Below, piece by piece: positions 7,873-16,703 of a stretch of 64,000 nucleotides of DNA (position 1 is the first letter of the stretch; every line of letters begins with the position of its first letter). The stretch spans positions 4,702,001 to 4,766,000 of the forward strand of contig NZ_JAEKEL010000001.1 in assembly GCF_016651105.1 (NCBI RefSeq), written 5' to 3'. Made by a program: the position numbers and the translations under genes. This stretch comes from Pseudomonas sp. TH15 (GTDB lineage: Bacteria > Pseudomonadota > Gammaproteobacteria > Pseudomonadales > Pseudomonadaceae). Below the pieces are notes generated by a model, which made no database searches, was not told where the DNA came from, and saw only the letters and a list, made by a program, of their open reading frames with translations.

Positions 7873-8050
7873 TTACGGCATACAGGGCAGAACCTTGCGC
7901 ATGAACACCCGGGCAAGACCATCTTCCGGGGCGCGATGGGTTTCCTGATACCCGAGCTTTTTGTAGAGAGCGATGTTCTTGAGCATCAACTCATGCGCAT
8001 ACAAACCATCGCCTCGTGCCTGGCGCGGCAAGCCAACGAGGGCTTGCGGC
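7873..8050 (-). pseudogene. C-terminal remnant of a GNAT acetyltransferase
   Basis: Read on the minus strand, the last 38 codons before the TAA at 7873-7875 encode LYAHELMLKNIALYKKLGY followed by QETHRAPEDGLARVFMRK. This is the terminal strand-helix-strand of a GNAT N-acetyltransferase. Upstream the reading frame degrades into REP-like sequence and meets the stop codon of the next gene at 8057, so the acetyl-CoA-binding N-terminal half is missing. Confidence 0.65.
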
Positions 8051-8056
8051 CAGCCC

Positions 8057-8293
8057 TCACGCCGTTTGCTTGACCACGCGAATCTGCGTGATTCCGACGA
8101 TCTCCGCCTGTTGCAGAATCTGCTCCGGCGTGGCGTCTGCCGGGGGCATGATCAGGCCGTTTTCGGCGTCGCCGACGTGCAGTTCCAGCAAGTGCATTGC
8201 GGCCTCATGTTCGGCGAGTTGTGCCTCTTGGACTTCGAGCACGTGGCGGCGCGGCTCGCCGTTGAACAGGTATTCGAGCAGAAAGTTGTGCAT
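8057..8293 (-). CDS. small conserved hypothetical protein, 78 residues
   Basis: Start chosen at the ATG at 8293 (MHNFLLEYLFNGEPRR); longer readings add an unlikely N-terminus. The sequence is acidic and largely helical with a C-terminal strand (ITQIRVVKQ), soluble and without known motifs. I cannot assign a function. It is divergent from the TspO gene, about 180 bases away. Confidence 0.6.
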   Translation of the reverse strand: MHNFLLEYLFNGEPRRHVLEVQEAQLAEHEAAMHLLELHVGDAENGLIMPPADATPEQILQQAEIVGITQIRVVKQTA

Positions 8294-8475
8294 GGGGTCA
8301 CCCGTGTGTGATGGCGTTATTATCCTGACGAGCCAGTCAGTTTTTAGTTCAACTGCAACGCTGTGTGCAAAACAGTCATCGCTCAAGGCAAACTTTTTGC
8401 CCCACGGGGCGTCATCTGTTTAACGGCCGACATGGCTTGGCTTCCCCAACAGCTGACCTCAGCTAAGGACTGGCG

Positions 8476-8915
8476 ATGACCTTTTTCATTTTCCTTCTGG
8501 CTTGCGCCGCTGCGGCTACCACCGGCGTCATGTTCAAACCGGGCGCCTGGTACGAGTCCCTCGTCAAACCCGGATTCACTCCGCCGAATTGGGCATTTCC
8601 GGTGGCCTGGACGGTGATTTACCTGCTGCTGGCGTGGGCCGGCTATCGCTTGACCCTGATACCGGGAAGCCAGATGGTGTTGGCGTTATGGGCCGCGCAG
8701 ATCGCGCTGAACACCTTGTGGACGCCGGTGTTTTTGGCGCCCACCAAGTCTTGGCCGCGATGGTCATTCTGGCGTTGTTGTGGCTGGTGGTGGCGGCCAT
8801 GGTGGTCATGGCGTTGCAACTTGACGTGATTACTGGCTTGATCCTGTTTCCCTATCTGGCGTGGCTGTGTGTCGCCGCCGCGTTGAATTTTTCCATTCTG
8901 CTCAAGAACCGCTGA
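8476..8915 (+). pseudogene. tspO: TspO/MBR family protein, frameshifted at a T run
   Basis: TspO/MBR proteins are five-helix membrane proteins that bind tetrapyrroles and, in mitochondria, cholesterol. The first frame gives the typical N-terminal part (WYESLVKPGFTPPNWAF..AWTVIYLLLAWAGY...NTLWTPVF) and then turns to nonsense (WPRWSFWRCC). The next frame continues correctly (GAHQVLAAMVILALLWLVVA...NFSILLKNR). The break is a run of five T at 8731-8735. Six T would give one intact 146-residue protein ending at 8915. The stop overlaps the ATG of the hydrolase (TGATG), so the two are translationally coupled. Confidence 0.85.
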
Positions 8916-9889
8916 TGACCGACTTTACAGGGAGTAATCCGGCACCTTGGCCACAGGGCGAGCGCGAGTTGGCGCAGGTGCGCGAGTTCAACAAGAAGCT
9001 CGCCTGGTTGCCGCGTTTTCGCATCCGTAATCGCATCACGCCACGGTTGATCCAGGCGTTGTTGCGGGCCAGTCAGTTCGTCAGCCCCAGCCTGCTGCAC
9101 AAGCATGGCCTGAGCGCTGAACGGAAGATGATTGAGGGCGGCGCCGTTCCGGTCGCTGTGCGGATCATCCGGCCCAAGGGCAAAGCCAAAGGCGTTGTGC
9201 TGGATTTTCATGGCGGCGGATGGGTGATCGGCAACGCGCAGATGAACGACAACTTCAACATTGCCATCGCCGATACCTGCGAGGTCGTGGTGGTGTCCGT
9301 CGATTACCGGCTCGCGGTGTCGACACCGATTGAAGGCCTGTTGGAAGATTGCCTGCACGCCACGCGCTGGTTGCTGAGCGATCCAGCGTTCGCGGATCTG
9401 CCCGTGGTGGTGGTCGGTGAATCGGCCGGGGCGCATCTGGCGGCAGCGACGTTATTGGCGCTGCAAACATCGCCCGATCTCCTGCAACGCATCAGCGGCG
9501 CGCTGCTCTATTACGGCGTCTACGACTTGACCGGAACACCGAGCGTGCGCTCGGCACCCGCTGATACTTTGCTACTCGATGGCCCAGGCATGGTCGCAGC
9601 GTTGCGCCTGCTGACGCCGGGGCTGAGTGACGAAGAGCGTTGTCAGCCACCATTGTCCCCGCTGTATGGCGACTTCAGCGGTTTCCCGCCGGCATTGCTA
9701 TTTGCTGGTGAGCTCGACCCGCTGAGGGACGACACCCTCGACATCGCCAAACGCTGGGCAGTCTCGGCACCCGTCGAGATGCACCTGCTGCCGTCCTGCC
9801 CCCACGGTTTTATCCACTTCCCGACGGCCATTGCGCAGAGCGTGTTGGCCTACAGTCGTCAATGGATCTCCGCGCGCTGCTTGCCCTGA
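8915..9889 (+). CDS. alpha/beta hydrolase of the hormone-sensitive lipase family
   Basis: A 324-residue esterase/lipase. The oxyanion-hole motif HGGG is at 99-102, the nucleophile elbow GESAG has Ser170, and the remaining triad is Asp268 (GELDPL) and His297 (CPHGF). There is no signal peptide, so it acts in the cytoplasm on short acyl esters or similar. I chose the ATG at 8915, which overlaps the TspO stop codon by one base; this is a more natural start than an upstream in-frame codon lying inside tspO. Confidence 0.9.
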   Translation: MTDFTGSNPAPWPQGERELAQVREFNKKLAWLPRFRIRNRITPRLIQALLRASQFVSPSLLHKHGLSAERKMIEGGAVPVAVRIIRPKGKAKGVVLDFHGGGWVIGNAQMNDNFNIAIADTCEVVVVSVDYRLAVSTPIEGLLEDCLHATRWLLSDPAFADLPVVVVGESAGAHLAAATLLALQTSPDLLQRISGALLYYGVYDLTGTPSVRSAPADTLLLDGPGMVAALRLLTPGLSDEERCQPPLSPLYGDFSGFPPALLFAGELDPLRDDTLDIAKRWAVSAPVEMHLLPSCPHGFIHFPTAIAQSVLAYSRQWISARCLP

Positions 9890-9913
9890 GGCAAGCAGCT
9901 TTTTCACGGTGGC

Positions 9914-11014
9914 TTACGTGCCGCTTTTGACTTTGCTCCAGACCCGCGTACGAATGCGCTCGATCTTCAGCGGCAATGGTTGGGCAGGAAACAGCGTCGC
10001 CAGGGTTGCGGCCGGTGGATAGACGTCCGGATTATTTCTCAAACCCTCATCGACGTAGGCCAGCGAGCTCTTGTTGCCGTTGGGATAGCCCAAGTAATTC
10101 GAGCTTTTGGCGATGACCTCGGGCCGCATCATGTAGTTGATGAAGTTCAGGCCCTGCTGCGGGTGCGGCGCGTCCTTGAGCAGCACCAGGGTTTCCATCC
10201 ACACCGAGGAGCCTTCGCGCGGGATGCGATAGGCCAGGTGCCGACCGTTTTTGGCGCGCTCGGCGTTGGTCTTGGCGTCGAACACGCCACCGGACCAGGC
10301 CACCACCGCGCAGATATTGCCGTTGGCCAGATCGGTGATGAACCGCGACGAGTCGAAATAGGTGATGTAGGGGCGGATCTTCAGCAGCAGCGCTTCGGCT
10401 TTGGCGTAGTCATCCGGGTTGCTGCTGTCGGGCGGCAAGCCGAGATAATGCAAGGCGATCGGGATGATTTCGCCGGGCGAGTCGAGCAGGGCGACGCCGC
10501 ACTGCTTGAGCTTGCTGATGTTTTCTTCCTTGAAGATCAGGTCCCAGGAATCCACCGGGGTCTCGTCGCCAAAGATTTTTTTCACCTGATCGACGTCATA
10601 ACCGATCCCCGTGGTGCCCCACAGGTAAGGGATCGAGTAGCGATTGCCGGGGTCGTTCTGCGCCACTTTGGCGAGAATGTCGGGGTCAAGATTGGAGCGG
10701 TTGCTCAACTGGCTGTTATCGAGTTCTTCGAGCACGCCAGCCTTGATCAGGTTGGGCAGCGCGCTGTTGGTAACGACGACCACATCGTAGCCGCTGCGGC
10801 CGACCATCAATTTGCTTTGCATGACTTCCGCGCTGTCGAAAGTGTCGAGCAGCACCGGTGTGTTGGTCTCCTTCTCGTAGTCTTTGGGAGCTTCGGGGGC
10901 GATGAAGTCGTACCAGTTGTAGAAGTTGACCGTAGGGCCTTCGGCCCAACTGACTGCTGCGCCCAACCCGCAAACAGTGAACAAGCCAAGGTGCAGCAAA
11001 CGCTTGAGTTTCAT
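9914..11014 (-). CDS. polyamine-type ABC transporter substrate-binding protein (PotF/SpuD-like)
   Basis: A 366-residue periplasmic binding protein. Start at 11014 with AGGAG seven bases upstream; signal peptide MKLKRLLHLGLFTVCGLGAAVSWA. The family hallmarks FYNWYDFIAPEAPKDYEKET, YDVVVVTNSALP and IPYLWGTTGIGYD mark it as a PotD/PotF-type putrescine/spermidine binder. No permease or ATPase genes lie nearby, so it must share a transporter encoded elsewhere. The adjacent downstream-reading nitrilase gene suggests a link to polyamine or amide metabolism. Confidence 0.88.
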   Translation of the reverse strand: MKLKRLLHLGLFTVCGLGAAVSWAEGPTVNFYNWYDFIAPEAPKDYEKETNTPVLLDTFDSAEVMQSKLMVGRSGYDVVVVTNSALPNLIKAGVLEELDNSQLSNRSNLDPDILAKVAQNDPGNRYSIPYLWGTTGIGYDVDQVKKIFGDETPVDSWDLIFKEENISKLKQCGVALLDSPGEIIPIALHYLGLPPDSSNPDDYAKAEALLLKIRPYITYFDSSRFITDLANGNICAVVAWSGGVFDAKTNAERAKNGRHLAYRIPREGSSVWMETLVLLKDAPHPQQGLNFINYMMRPEVIAKSSNYLGYPNGNKSSLAYVDEGLRNNPDVYPPAATLATLFPAQPLPLKIERIRTRVWSKVKSGT

Positions 11015-11095
11015 GGGTAGCTCCTGGCGAATCGGCCATCGGTTGGCAGTACGCCGCACTATTTTTTTATTGGAAAGCGAGACCGGTTTCAGCGC

Positions 11096-11908
11096 TCAGG
11101 GGATCAACAGTTCGCGGCGACCGTCCGGGTGTTCAGTGACCGCAGCGGCCAGTTTCAGGCGCTTTTCTGCGCGGTAGTCATAGAGCGTGCGGGACGGTGC
11201 GATCTGCGTGAGGTCCAGGTCCAGCACGTGCCGGCATTCTTGCGCGCCGGCTTCAAACAGGCGTCTGCCGAACGGGTCGACGACGGTGCTACCGCCCGCG
11301 AACACTTCGCCAACGCCTTCGCCCACGCGATTGACCATGGCTGCAAACACCTGGTTTTCCTGGGCACGGGCGGCGACGGCGGTGTGGTGCAGATGGCCGT
11401 AGGGTTCCATGTTGCCGTCGGTGATCAGGATCAACTGCGCGCCGAGCGCCGCCAGTGCGCAGGCGCTTTCCGGGAACTCGATGTCGTAGCAGATCAACAG
11501 ACCGATGCGCACTCCGCGCCATTGCACAGTGGTAAAACGGTCGCCGGGCAACACCAGGCCAGGCTCGCCAACCCACAAGTGAGTCTTGCGATAACTGAGC
11601 GCAACGCCCTCGGGCGTGATCAACAATGTGGTGTTGTAGAAGCGCTCTCCGTCACGTTCGATCAACCCGACGACCACCGCGACATCGCGCTCGCGCGCCG
11701 CTGCGCAAATCGTCTGGACACTCGCGCCGTCCACCGCTTCGGCGCGTTGGGCAATGTTGTCGTGGTCGAGAAAACCGGTGATGAACGACTCGGGGAACAT
11801 CACGATATCGCTGCCCGGTGCGCTGTCGGCGATCGCCCGCAGAATGCGCTCCAGGTTGTAAGCGGTATCGCCATCGCGCGCCGCCATTTGTACGAGTTCT
11901 AATCTCAT
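11096..11908 (-). CDS. carbon-nitrogen hydrolase (nitrilase superfamily)
   Basis: A 270-residue amidase-fold protein. The Glu-Lys-Cys triad is complete: Glu40 in FPESF, Lys108 in YRKTHL and Cys140 in LICYDIEFPE. The pattern is that of omega-amidase / N-carbamoyl-putrescine-amidase-like cytoplasmic enzymes that hydrolyse small amides. I chose the ATG at 11908, where family N-termini begin (MRLELVQMAARDGD). The same orientation and an 80-base gap to the polyamine-binding protein gene suggest they may be cotranscribed, with this gene first. Confidence 0.88.
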   Translation of the reverse strand: MRLELVQMAARDGDTAYNLERILRAIADSAPGSDIVMFPESFITGFLDHDNIAQRAEAVDGASVQTICAAARERDVAVVVGLIERDGERFYNTTLLITPEGVALSYRKTHLWVGEPGLVLPGDRFTTVQWRGVRIGLLICYDIEFPESACALAALGAQLILITDGNMEPYGHLHHTAVAARAQENQVFAAMVNRVGEGVGEVFAGGSTVVDPFGRRLFEAGAQECRHVLDLDLTQIAPSRTLYDYRAEKRLKLAAAVTEHPDGRRELLIP

Positions 11909-12021
11909 CGTCAGACCTTCAGGTGAATAACGCCGTGTCCGACCAGTATGCGGATCGTGGCAAAACTTCCTATCACTCAGAGTGAGTACCCCCAAAGGGG
12001 TAGTCCCCCGATCTCCCTCCC

Positions 12022-12108
12022 CCTGTAGGAGCTGACGAGTGCAACGAGGCTGCGATCTTTTGCCACCCAACATCAAAAGATCGCAGCGTTCCGCAGCTCC
12101 TGCATAGG
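12022..12108. repeat. REP palindrome of the GATCAAAAGATCGCAG type
   Basis: Arms CCTGTAGGAGCTG...CTGCGATCTTTTG and CAAAAGATCGCAG...CAGCTCCTGCATAGG form a long imperfect hairpin upstream of the nitrilase gene and before the next hypothetical gene. Confidence 0.8.
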
Positions 12109-12199
12109 TGCGTGTGTGGGAGCTTATGATCTGTTCCCCCTTTGCCTGTCGACCCGGAAGCTGCACAATTGGCGACTTTTCGCGACAGGATGTCTTTTG

Positions 12200-12778
12200 A
12201 TGCAACGGATTGTCAGTGCCCGCCATCTCGGTCGAGGCAAATCCATCCTCGCGGCGTTGCTGTTCTGCGTCACCTCGTGGGGTGCGTTATGGATGGCGTC
12301 GCAATGGTGGGAAAAAGCCTTGGCCGAGCCGTCCCATGAACCGCAGTTCAGCCCCAACGGTTGCTATTGGCTCCAGCAATTCAGGCCGTACTGGGTATTG
12401 CCCGGCTTTTTTCATTCCAACACTCACCCCGACGATACGGTGTCTGAGACTTGGCCTGGCTCTTGGGAATCTCCGGCTTTCTTCCGTTTGTACGATCGCC
12501 GCACTTACAAAGTATTGGGCGAAAGCAACATCTACGATCTGGTGAATGTGGGTGGTCCGGTGAGTTGGGATTACGACGGAGGCCCTTCCGCTTATGTGGG
12601 CATGATCCGAATTGAATCCGATTCGCCAGGCTGCGTCGCAAAAAAACCGACTCACACTGAGCGCACCTTCAACATTGCCACGCCAACACCACAAAGGACT
12701 GTATCGAATGAGCGAAAACCAAACCCTCGACTACACCCAAATCCCCGAAGGCCTGCTGCCGTTCCCCAACGTCGATGA
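12200..12778 (+). CDS. membrane-anchored hypothetical protein, C-terminus uncertain
   Basis: Start taken at the ATG at 12200. One N-terminal hydrophobic segment (ILAALLFCVTSWGALWMASQWW) is followed by an extracytoplasmic domain rich in aromatic residues (CYWLQQFRPYWVLPGFF, FFRLYDRRTYKVLGES). I do not recognise the family. The last 38 residues run 71 bases into the next gene and look non-native. A run of seven A at 12640-12646 precedes this tail. With eight A the protein would stop at about 12660 (CVAKKTDSH), leaving normal spacing. The true end is therefore doubtful. Confidence 0.6.
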   Translation: MQRIVSARHLGRGKSILAALLFCVTSWGALWMASQWWEKALAEPSHEPQFSPNGCYWLQQFRPYWVLPGFFHSNTHPDDTVSETWPGSWESPAFFRLYDRRTYKVLGESNIYDLVNVGGPVSWDYDGGPSAYVGMIRIESDSPGCVAKKPTHTERTFNIATPTPQRTVSNERKPNPRLHPNPRRPAAVPQRR

Positions 12779-13448
12779 CGTGTTTGTCGCTGATCAACCG
12801 GAGCTGGCGCACCATCTGCACGCCCTGTTCAGCATTGACCTGAGCAAGGTCAATGCGCAGTGGTCGGGCGTGGCGCACATGCTCAGCCCGCTGGAACCCT
12901 ACGAGTCTTTTGTCGGCGAACTGACCGAGTGGGATGGTTATCACGGCGACCTGCTGAAAACCAACTGGATCGGCTTTCAGATCGAGCAAGGGCGCTATCG
13001 CCTCTGCGGTGATCCGCGCTACTTCTTCCTGCACGAAGGCAACGCCGATCTGGCCGATCCGCATCCCGGTGCCAGAGCGGATCTGCAGCAACATTACGCC
13101 GAACAGCGCAGCGCGTTCGCCGCCGCATCCGAGGGTTTCAAACGCAGCGGCAGACTGGCGCGCATGGATTGGGATAGCAGCAATCCCATCGAGTTTGTGC
13201 AGCAGTTGGGGGGTGAAGTGGATGGCCGGGCGAACTGGGTGGAATCGGTCGAGTTCCCGATGGACATCGTCGAAATCGACGCTGACGAGGGCGACACGAA
13301 TGTCTATCCGCTAAGCCCGGCCGGCAACCGTTTTTACCACGTCGCCAGCGTGCCCGGCTGGCACTACCGCTCCGCAGGTGCCGACCTGATCGTGATGTTT
13401 TACGAGCCTGTCGAAGGGTTGGTGTTGTTCACCTTCGACTACAGTTGA
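12708..13448 (+). CDS. hypothetical protein, 246 residues
   Basis: Begins at MSENQTLDYTQIPEGLLPF; acidic, soluble, without signal peptide. Aromatic-rich strands and turns (NWIGFQIEQGRYRLCGDPRYFFLHEG, FYHVASVPGWHYRSAGADLIVMF) suggest a mainly beta fold. I do not recognise a family and assign no function. It overlaps the tail of the preceding frame, and the DCC gene follows after 50 bases on the same strand. Confidence 0.7.
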   Translation: MSENQTLDYTQIPEGLLPFPNVDDVFVADQPELAHHLHALFSIDLSKVNAQWSGVAHMLSPLEPYESFVGELTEWDGYHGDLLKTNWIGFQIEQGRYRLCGDPRYFFLHEGNADLADPHPGARADLQQHYAEQRSAFAAASEGFKRSGRLARMDWDSSNPIEFVQQLGGEVDGRANWVESVEFPMDIVEIDADEGDTNVYPLSPAGNRFYHVASVPGWHYRSAGADLIVMFYEPVEGLVLFTFDYS

Positions 13449-13498
13449 AGACGGTCGGTTATGATCGCGAATAACCCGCCTCACCTGGACCCACACTA

Positions 13499-13975
13499 AT
13501 GCCCGCCTCGCAGAGCCGACCTACCGCCGCACCATTGCTTAAACCCGGCGAGACCGTCGTGCTGTTCGATGGCGTGTGCAAACTGTGCAATGGCTGGGCG
13601 CGGTTTCTGATCCGGCATGACCGCCAGCGACGCGTGCGCCTGGCGGCCGTTCAGTCGCCCGAGGGCCAGGCGCTGCTGGCGTGGGCCGGTTTGCCGGTAG
13701 ATCAGTTCGACACCATGGCGGTGATCCGCGACCGGCATTACTGGGAACGTTCGGATGCGTTTTTCGAAGTCATCGGCCAGTTGCGTGGCCGCTGGCAACC
13801 CATCCGGTGGCTGCGTATCGTGCCGCGCACGCTGCGTGATTGGGCTTACGACCGGGTGGCGCGCAATCGCTATCGATTGTTCGGTAAATACGACACCTGC
13901 CTCTTGCCGCATCCTGATCATGAGCAGCGTTTCTTGAAAATGGCCGCCCCTTCCAGCGTTACCCCAGCAGGCTGA
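13499..13975 (+). CDS. DCC family thiol-disulfide oxidoreductase-like protein (DUF393)
   Basis: A 158-residue protein with the family signature DGVCKLC (Asp24, Cys27, Cys30), named for the DxxCxxC motif, and the later conserved stretch YRLFGKYDTCLLP. Members have a thioredoxin-like appearance, but the biochemical role is not settled. It is cytoplasmic. The 3' end overlaps the convergent DUF2269 gene by 17 bases. Confidence 0.88.
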   Translation: MPASQSRPTAAPLLKPGETVVLFDGVCKLCNGWARFLIRHDRQRRVRLAAVQSPEGQALLAWAGLPVDQFDTMAVIRDRHYWERSDAFFEVIGQLRGRWQPIRWLRIVPRTLRDWAYDRVARNRYRLFGKYDTCLLPHPDHEQRFLKMAAPSSVTPAG

Positions 13976-14449
13976 GCCATTGCGCTGGCGTCAGCTTCGT
14001 CACCATCATCAGCACAATCACAAACATCCCGACAAAACCGACAACACCCATCCAGAACCATTTCCGGTACACGGAGTGGAAGTCTTCATCAAGCTCGCCC
14101 CCTGCCACCTGCGCATTCGACGCCATCACGTACAGGCGCTTTTGCAGCACCAATACCGGCAACCAAAGTGAGCCAACGCTGAAAAAATGATCAGCGAAAT
14201 CAGCACCCATTCGGTGCTCATGGGCAGTCCCGAGACTCTCAGCAACAGGTAACCGGTGATGATCTGCGCAAAGCCTGCCGGCGTGGTAATCCACGTATCG
14301 AAGCGCACAACCATGCGCGCCACATGCGTGATCACTTGCGGGTTGGCCGTGCGGCTGGCGGCGATCAGGTAGAGGAAAGAGCCCATGCCAAAGCCGAACA
14401 GAAAAATCGCCGCGATGACGTGCAAGTACTTCAGGCACAGATAGAGCAT
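13959..14449 (-). pseudogene. DUF2269 family membrane protein, frameshifted at an A run
   Basis: Four-helix membrane protein. The first frame (MLYLCLKYLHVIAAIFLFGFGMGS...TEWVLISLIIF) fails at a run of six A on the + strand (14183-14188). The following frame supplies the rest (VGSLWLPVLVLQKRLYVM...WMGVVGFVGMFVIVLMM). Seven bases in that run would give one 163-residue protein with the usual DUF2269 layout. It begins two bases after the stop of the saccharopine-dehydrogenase-like gene and is surely its operon partner. Function unknown. Confidence 0.85.
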
Positions 14450-14451
14450 GT

Positions 14452-15579
14452 TCAGCGTTGCCCGTCAGAAAATTGCACGGACAGGCTGAGGTTGTCCGGG
14501 TCGTTGATGGCCGCCATGTATTCATCGACGGTGATTTCGCCCACGCAGGGTCGCGCGCCAGCCTGTGGCACATACCCTTTAGCCATTTTCGCGGCCAGGG
14601 CGACGGCAGCGCAGCTGGGAATTTCCGGGCCCTTGTCATTCAGGGCCGTGAGTTGCACGGTCATCGACAACGGTTTCGCATCAACGCCAATGCCTCGCAC
14701 GTCGATGTACATCGCGCTTTTGCCATCGCCGAAACGTTCGAAGCGCGTGCCCAGGCGGTGCAGTCGTGCGGCCCACAGAACATGGTCGCTCACCAGGCCA
14801 AACCGCCGAGCCTGAGCCAGCAGATAGTTGGCAACACCGCCCAGTTTCAGACCCGCGCCAGCCTTAAAGCTCAGGGTGTGCGCACCGTAGCGGCCGGCGA
14901 ATATATCCATGTCCGGCACATCGACGTTAGCCAGCAAGCGCGTGCCCATCTGCGGCATCTTGCGCAGGGTCAGATCCTGCCAACCCAGCACCTCATGCAC
15001 CTTGCCGTTCTTCAGTTGCCTGATCGGTTTGCCCGCGTAGGCAAGCACGCCTTCGATCGTCGACAGGCCGGGCATTTTTGCCGATGAAGAAATGCCATGC
15101 TCGATCGAATCAATGCGCGAGAAGCGATGACGCTGCTGATCGATGATCGCGGACGACAGCGTCGGCACTGAACTGCACCCGCTGAGGATCGCCACGCCCG
15201 CCTGTTTCGCCTGAGCATCGAGCACGCCAATGCCATTGACGAACGTGCGGCAGTCAGCCAGATCGCAGTAGTTCACGCCGGCTGCAATGCAGTTCTCGGC
15301 CACCGCAAAGGATTGCCCCTGAAACGGGCCGCCGGTATGGACGACCAACTGGATCTTCAGCGAGATCAACGCGGATTTGAACTCGGCACCCATGGCGTCG
15401 CCACACCAGCCTTCGGCGACCGTACCTGCGTGGCTGTTCAGCTCATCGACCTTGCGCTGCAACTTGAACCGATCGCGCCCCGAGAGCAACAGCTCCACAC
15501 CCGGCATGACCGCCAGATGCCTGCACACGATGCTGCCAAAATTTCCGTAGCCACCGACGACCATCACCCTGAACGGCAT
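14452..15579 (-). CDS. saccharopine dehydrogenase-like NAD(P)-binding protein
   Basis: A 375-residue protein with an N-terminal Rossmann fold (MPFRVMVVGGYGNFGSIVCRHL, GxxGxxG-like) and the SDH-family second part (VVHTGGPFQGQ, GVNYCDLADCR, LSGCSSVPTLSSAIID). The start at 15579 has AGGGAAG six bases upstream. Many such proteins are annotated as saccharopine dehydrogenases but lack proven activity; the substrate is unknown. The DUF2269 membrane protein follows after two bases, so the pair probably works together at the membrane. Confidence 0.82.
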   Translation of the reverse strand: MPFRVMVVGGYGNFGSIVCRHLAVMPGVELLLSGRDRFKLQRKVDELNSHAGTVAEGWCGDAMGAEFKSALISLKIQLVVHTGGPFQGQSFAVAENCIAAGVNYCDLADCRTFVNGIGVLDAQAKQAGVAILSGCSSVPTLSSAIIDQQRHRFSRIDSIEHGISSSAKMPGLSTIEGVLAYAGKPIRQLKNGKVHEVLGWQDLTLRKMPQMGTRLLANVDVPDMDIFAGRYGAHTLSFKAGAGLKLGGVANYLLAQARRFGLVSDHVLWAARLHRLGTRFERFGDGKSAMYIDVRGIGVDAKPLSMTVQLTALNDKGPEIPSCAAVALAAKMAKGYVPQAGARPCVGEITVDEYMAAINDPDNLSLSVQFSDGQR

Positions 15580-15760
15580 GCAATTCTTCCCTAACAATTC
15601 GATCACACGGGCGTGAAGGATATAGGGCTAAACGTCGGCGAGCTATCACAGGCAAAAACCGCTCTGGATTGCGGTGACTAACACCAAGCCCTCCACTGGC
15701 AGCACTGACGGCTACAAAACGCACCGACAACCAGCGCCCACACCGTGTTACGCCCACCCC

Positions 15761-16660
15761 AATCTGTAGGAGCAAGGCTTGCCCGCGAAAACGGCAGCAC
15801 ATCCAACATCACCTCAACAGGCACAACGCCTTCGCGAGCAAACTCAGCTCCTACATTGTTTGGCAGCGTTCCCCAATCGGTAGGAGCAAGGCTTGCCCGC
15901 GAAAACGGCAGCACATCCAACATCACCTCAACAGGCACAACGCCTTCGCGAGCAAGCTCAGCTCCTACATTGTTTGGCGGCGTTCCCCAATCGGTAGGAG
16001 CAAGGCTTGCCCGCGAACATGGCAGCACATCCAACATCACCTCAACAGGCACAACGCCTTCGCGAGCAAGCTCAGCTCCTACACTGTTTTTCCGCGTTCC
16101 CCAATCGGTAGGAGCAAGGCTTGCCCGCGAAAACGGCGGCACATCCAACATCACCTCAACAGGCACAACGCCTTCGCGAGCAAGCTCAGCTCCTACATTG
16201 TTCGGCGGCGTTCCCCAATCTGTAGGAGCAAGGCTTGCCCGCGAAGACGGCGGCACATCCAACATCACCTCAACAGGCACAACGCCTTCGCGTGCAAGCT
16301 CAGCTCCTACACTGTTTGGCAGCGTTCCCCAATCGGTAGGAGCAAGGCTTGCCCGCGAAAACGGCGGCACATCCAACATCACCTCGGCAGGCACAACGCC
16401 TTCGCGAGCAAGCTCAGCTCCTACACTGTTGGCGGCGTTCCCCAATCGGTAGGAGCAAGGCTTGCCCGCGAAGAAGGCAGCACATCCGAAATCACCTCGG
16501 CAGGCACAACGCCTTCGCGAGCAAGCTCAGCTCCTACACTGTTGGCGGCGTTCCCCAATCTGTAGGAGCAAGGCTTGCCCGCGAAGAAGGCAGCACATCC
16601 AAAATTACCTCAACAGGCACAACGCCTTCGCGAGCAAGCTCAGCTCCTACATTGTTTGGC
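15761..16660. repeat. array of eight 114-bp tandem units
   Basis: The junction CAATCGGTAGGAGCAAGGCT (or the variant with CTG for CGG) starts units at 15761, 15875, 15989, 16103, 16217, 16331, 16444 and 16557. The spacing is 114 bases six times, then 113 twice. Each unit holds GTAGGAGCAAGGCTTGCCCG, a spacer (GCACATCCAACATCACCTC) and the inverted arm CTTCGCGAGCAAGCTCAGCT. Neighbouring units are nearly identical. Open frames of over 200 codons on both strands here are artefacts of the period. Confidence 0.93.
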
Positions 16661-16703
16661 GGCGCATCCCGGATCACCCTGACAGGTTGCACGGAGGACT
16701 GAA

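Noticed and set aside
15678..16452. Open frames of 235-255 codons on both strands
   Set aside because: They lie wholly in the 114-bp tandem array; a period divisible by three keeps frames open, and the proteins are pure 38-residue repeats without ribosome sites.
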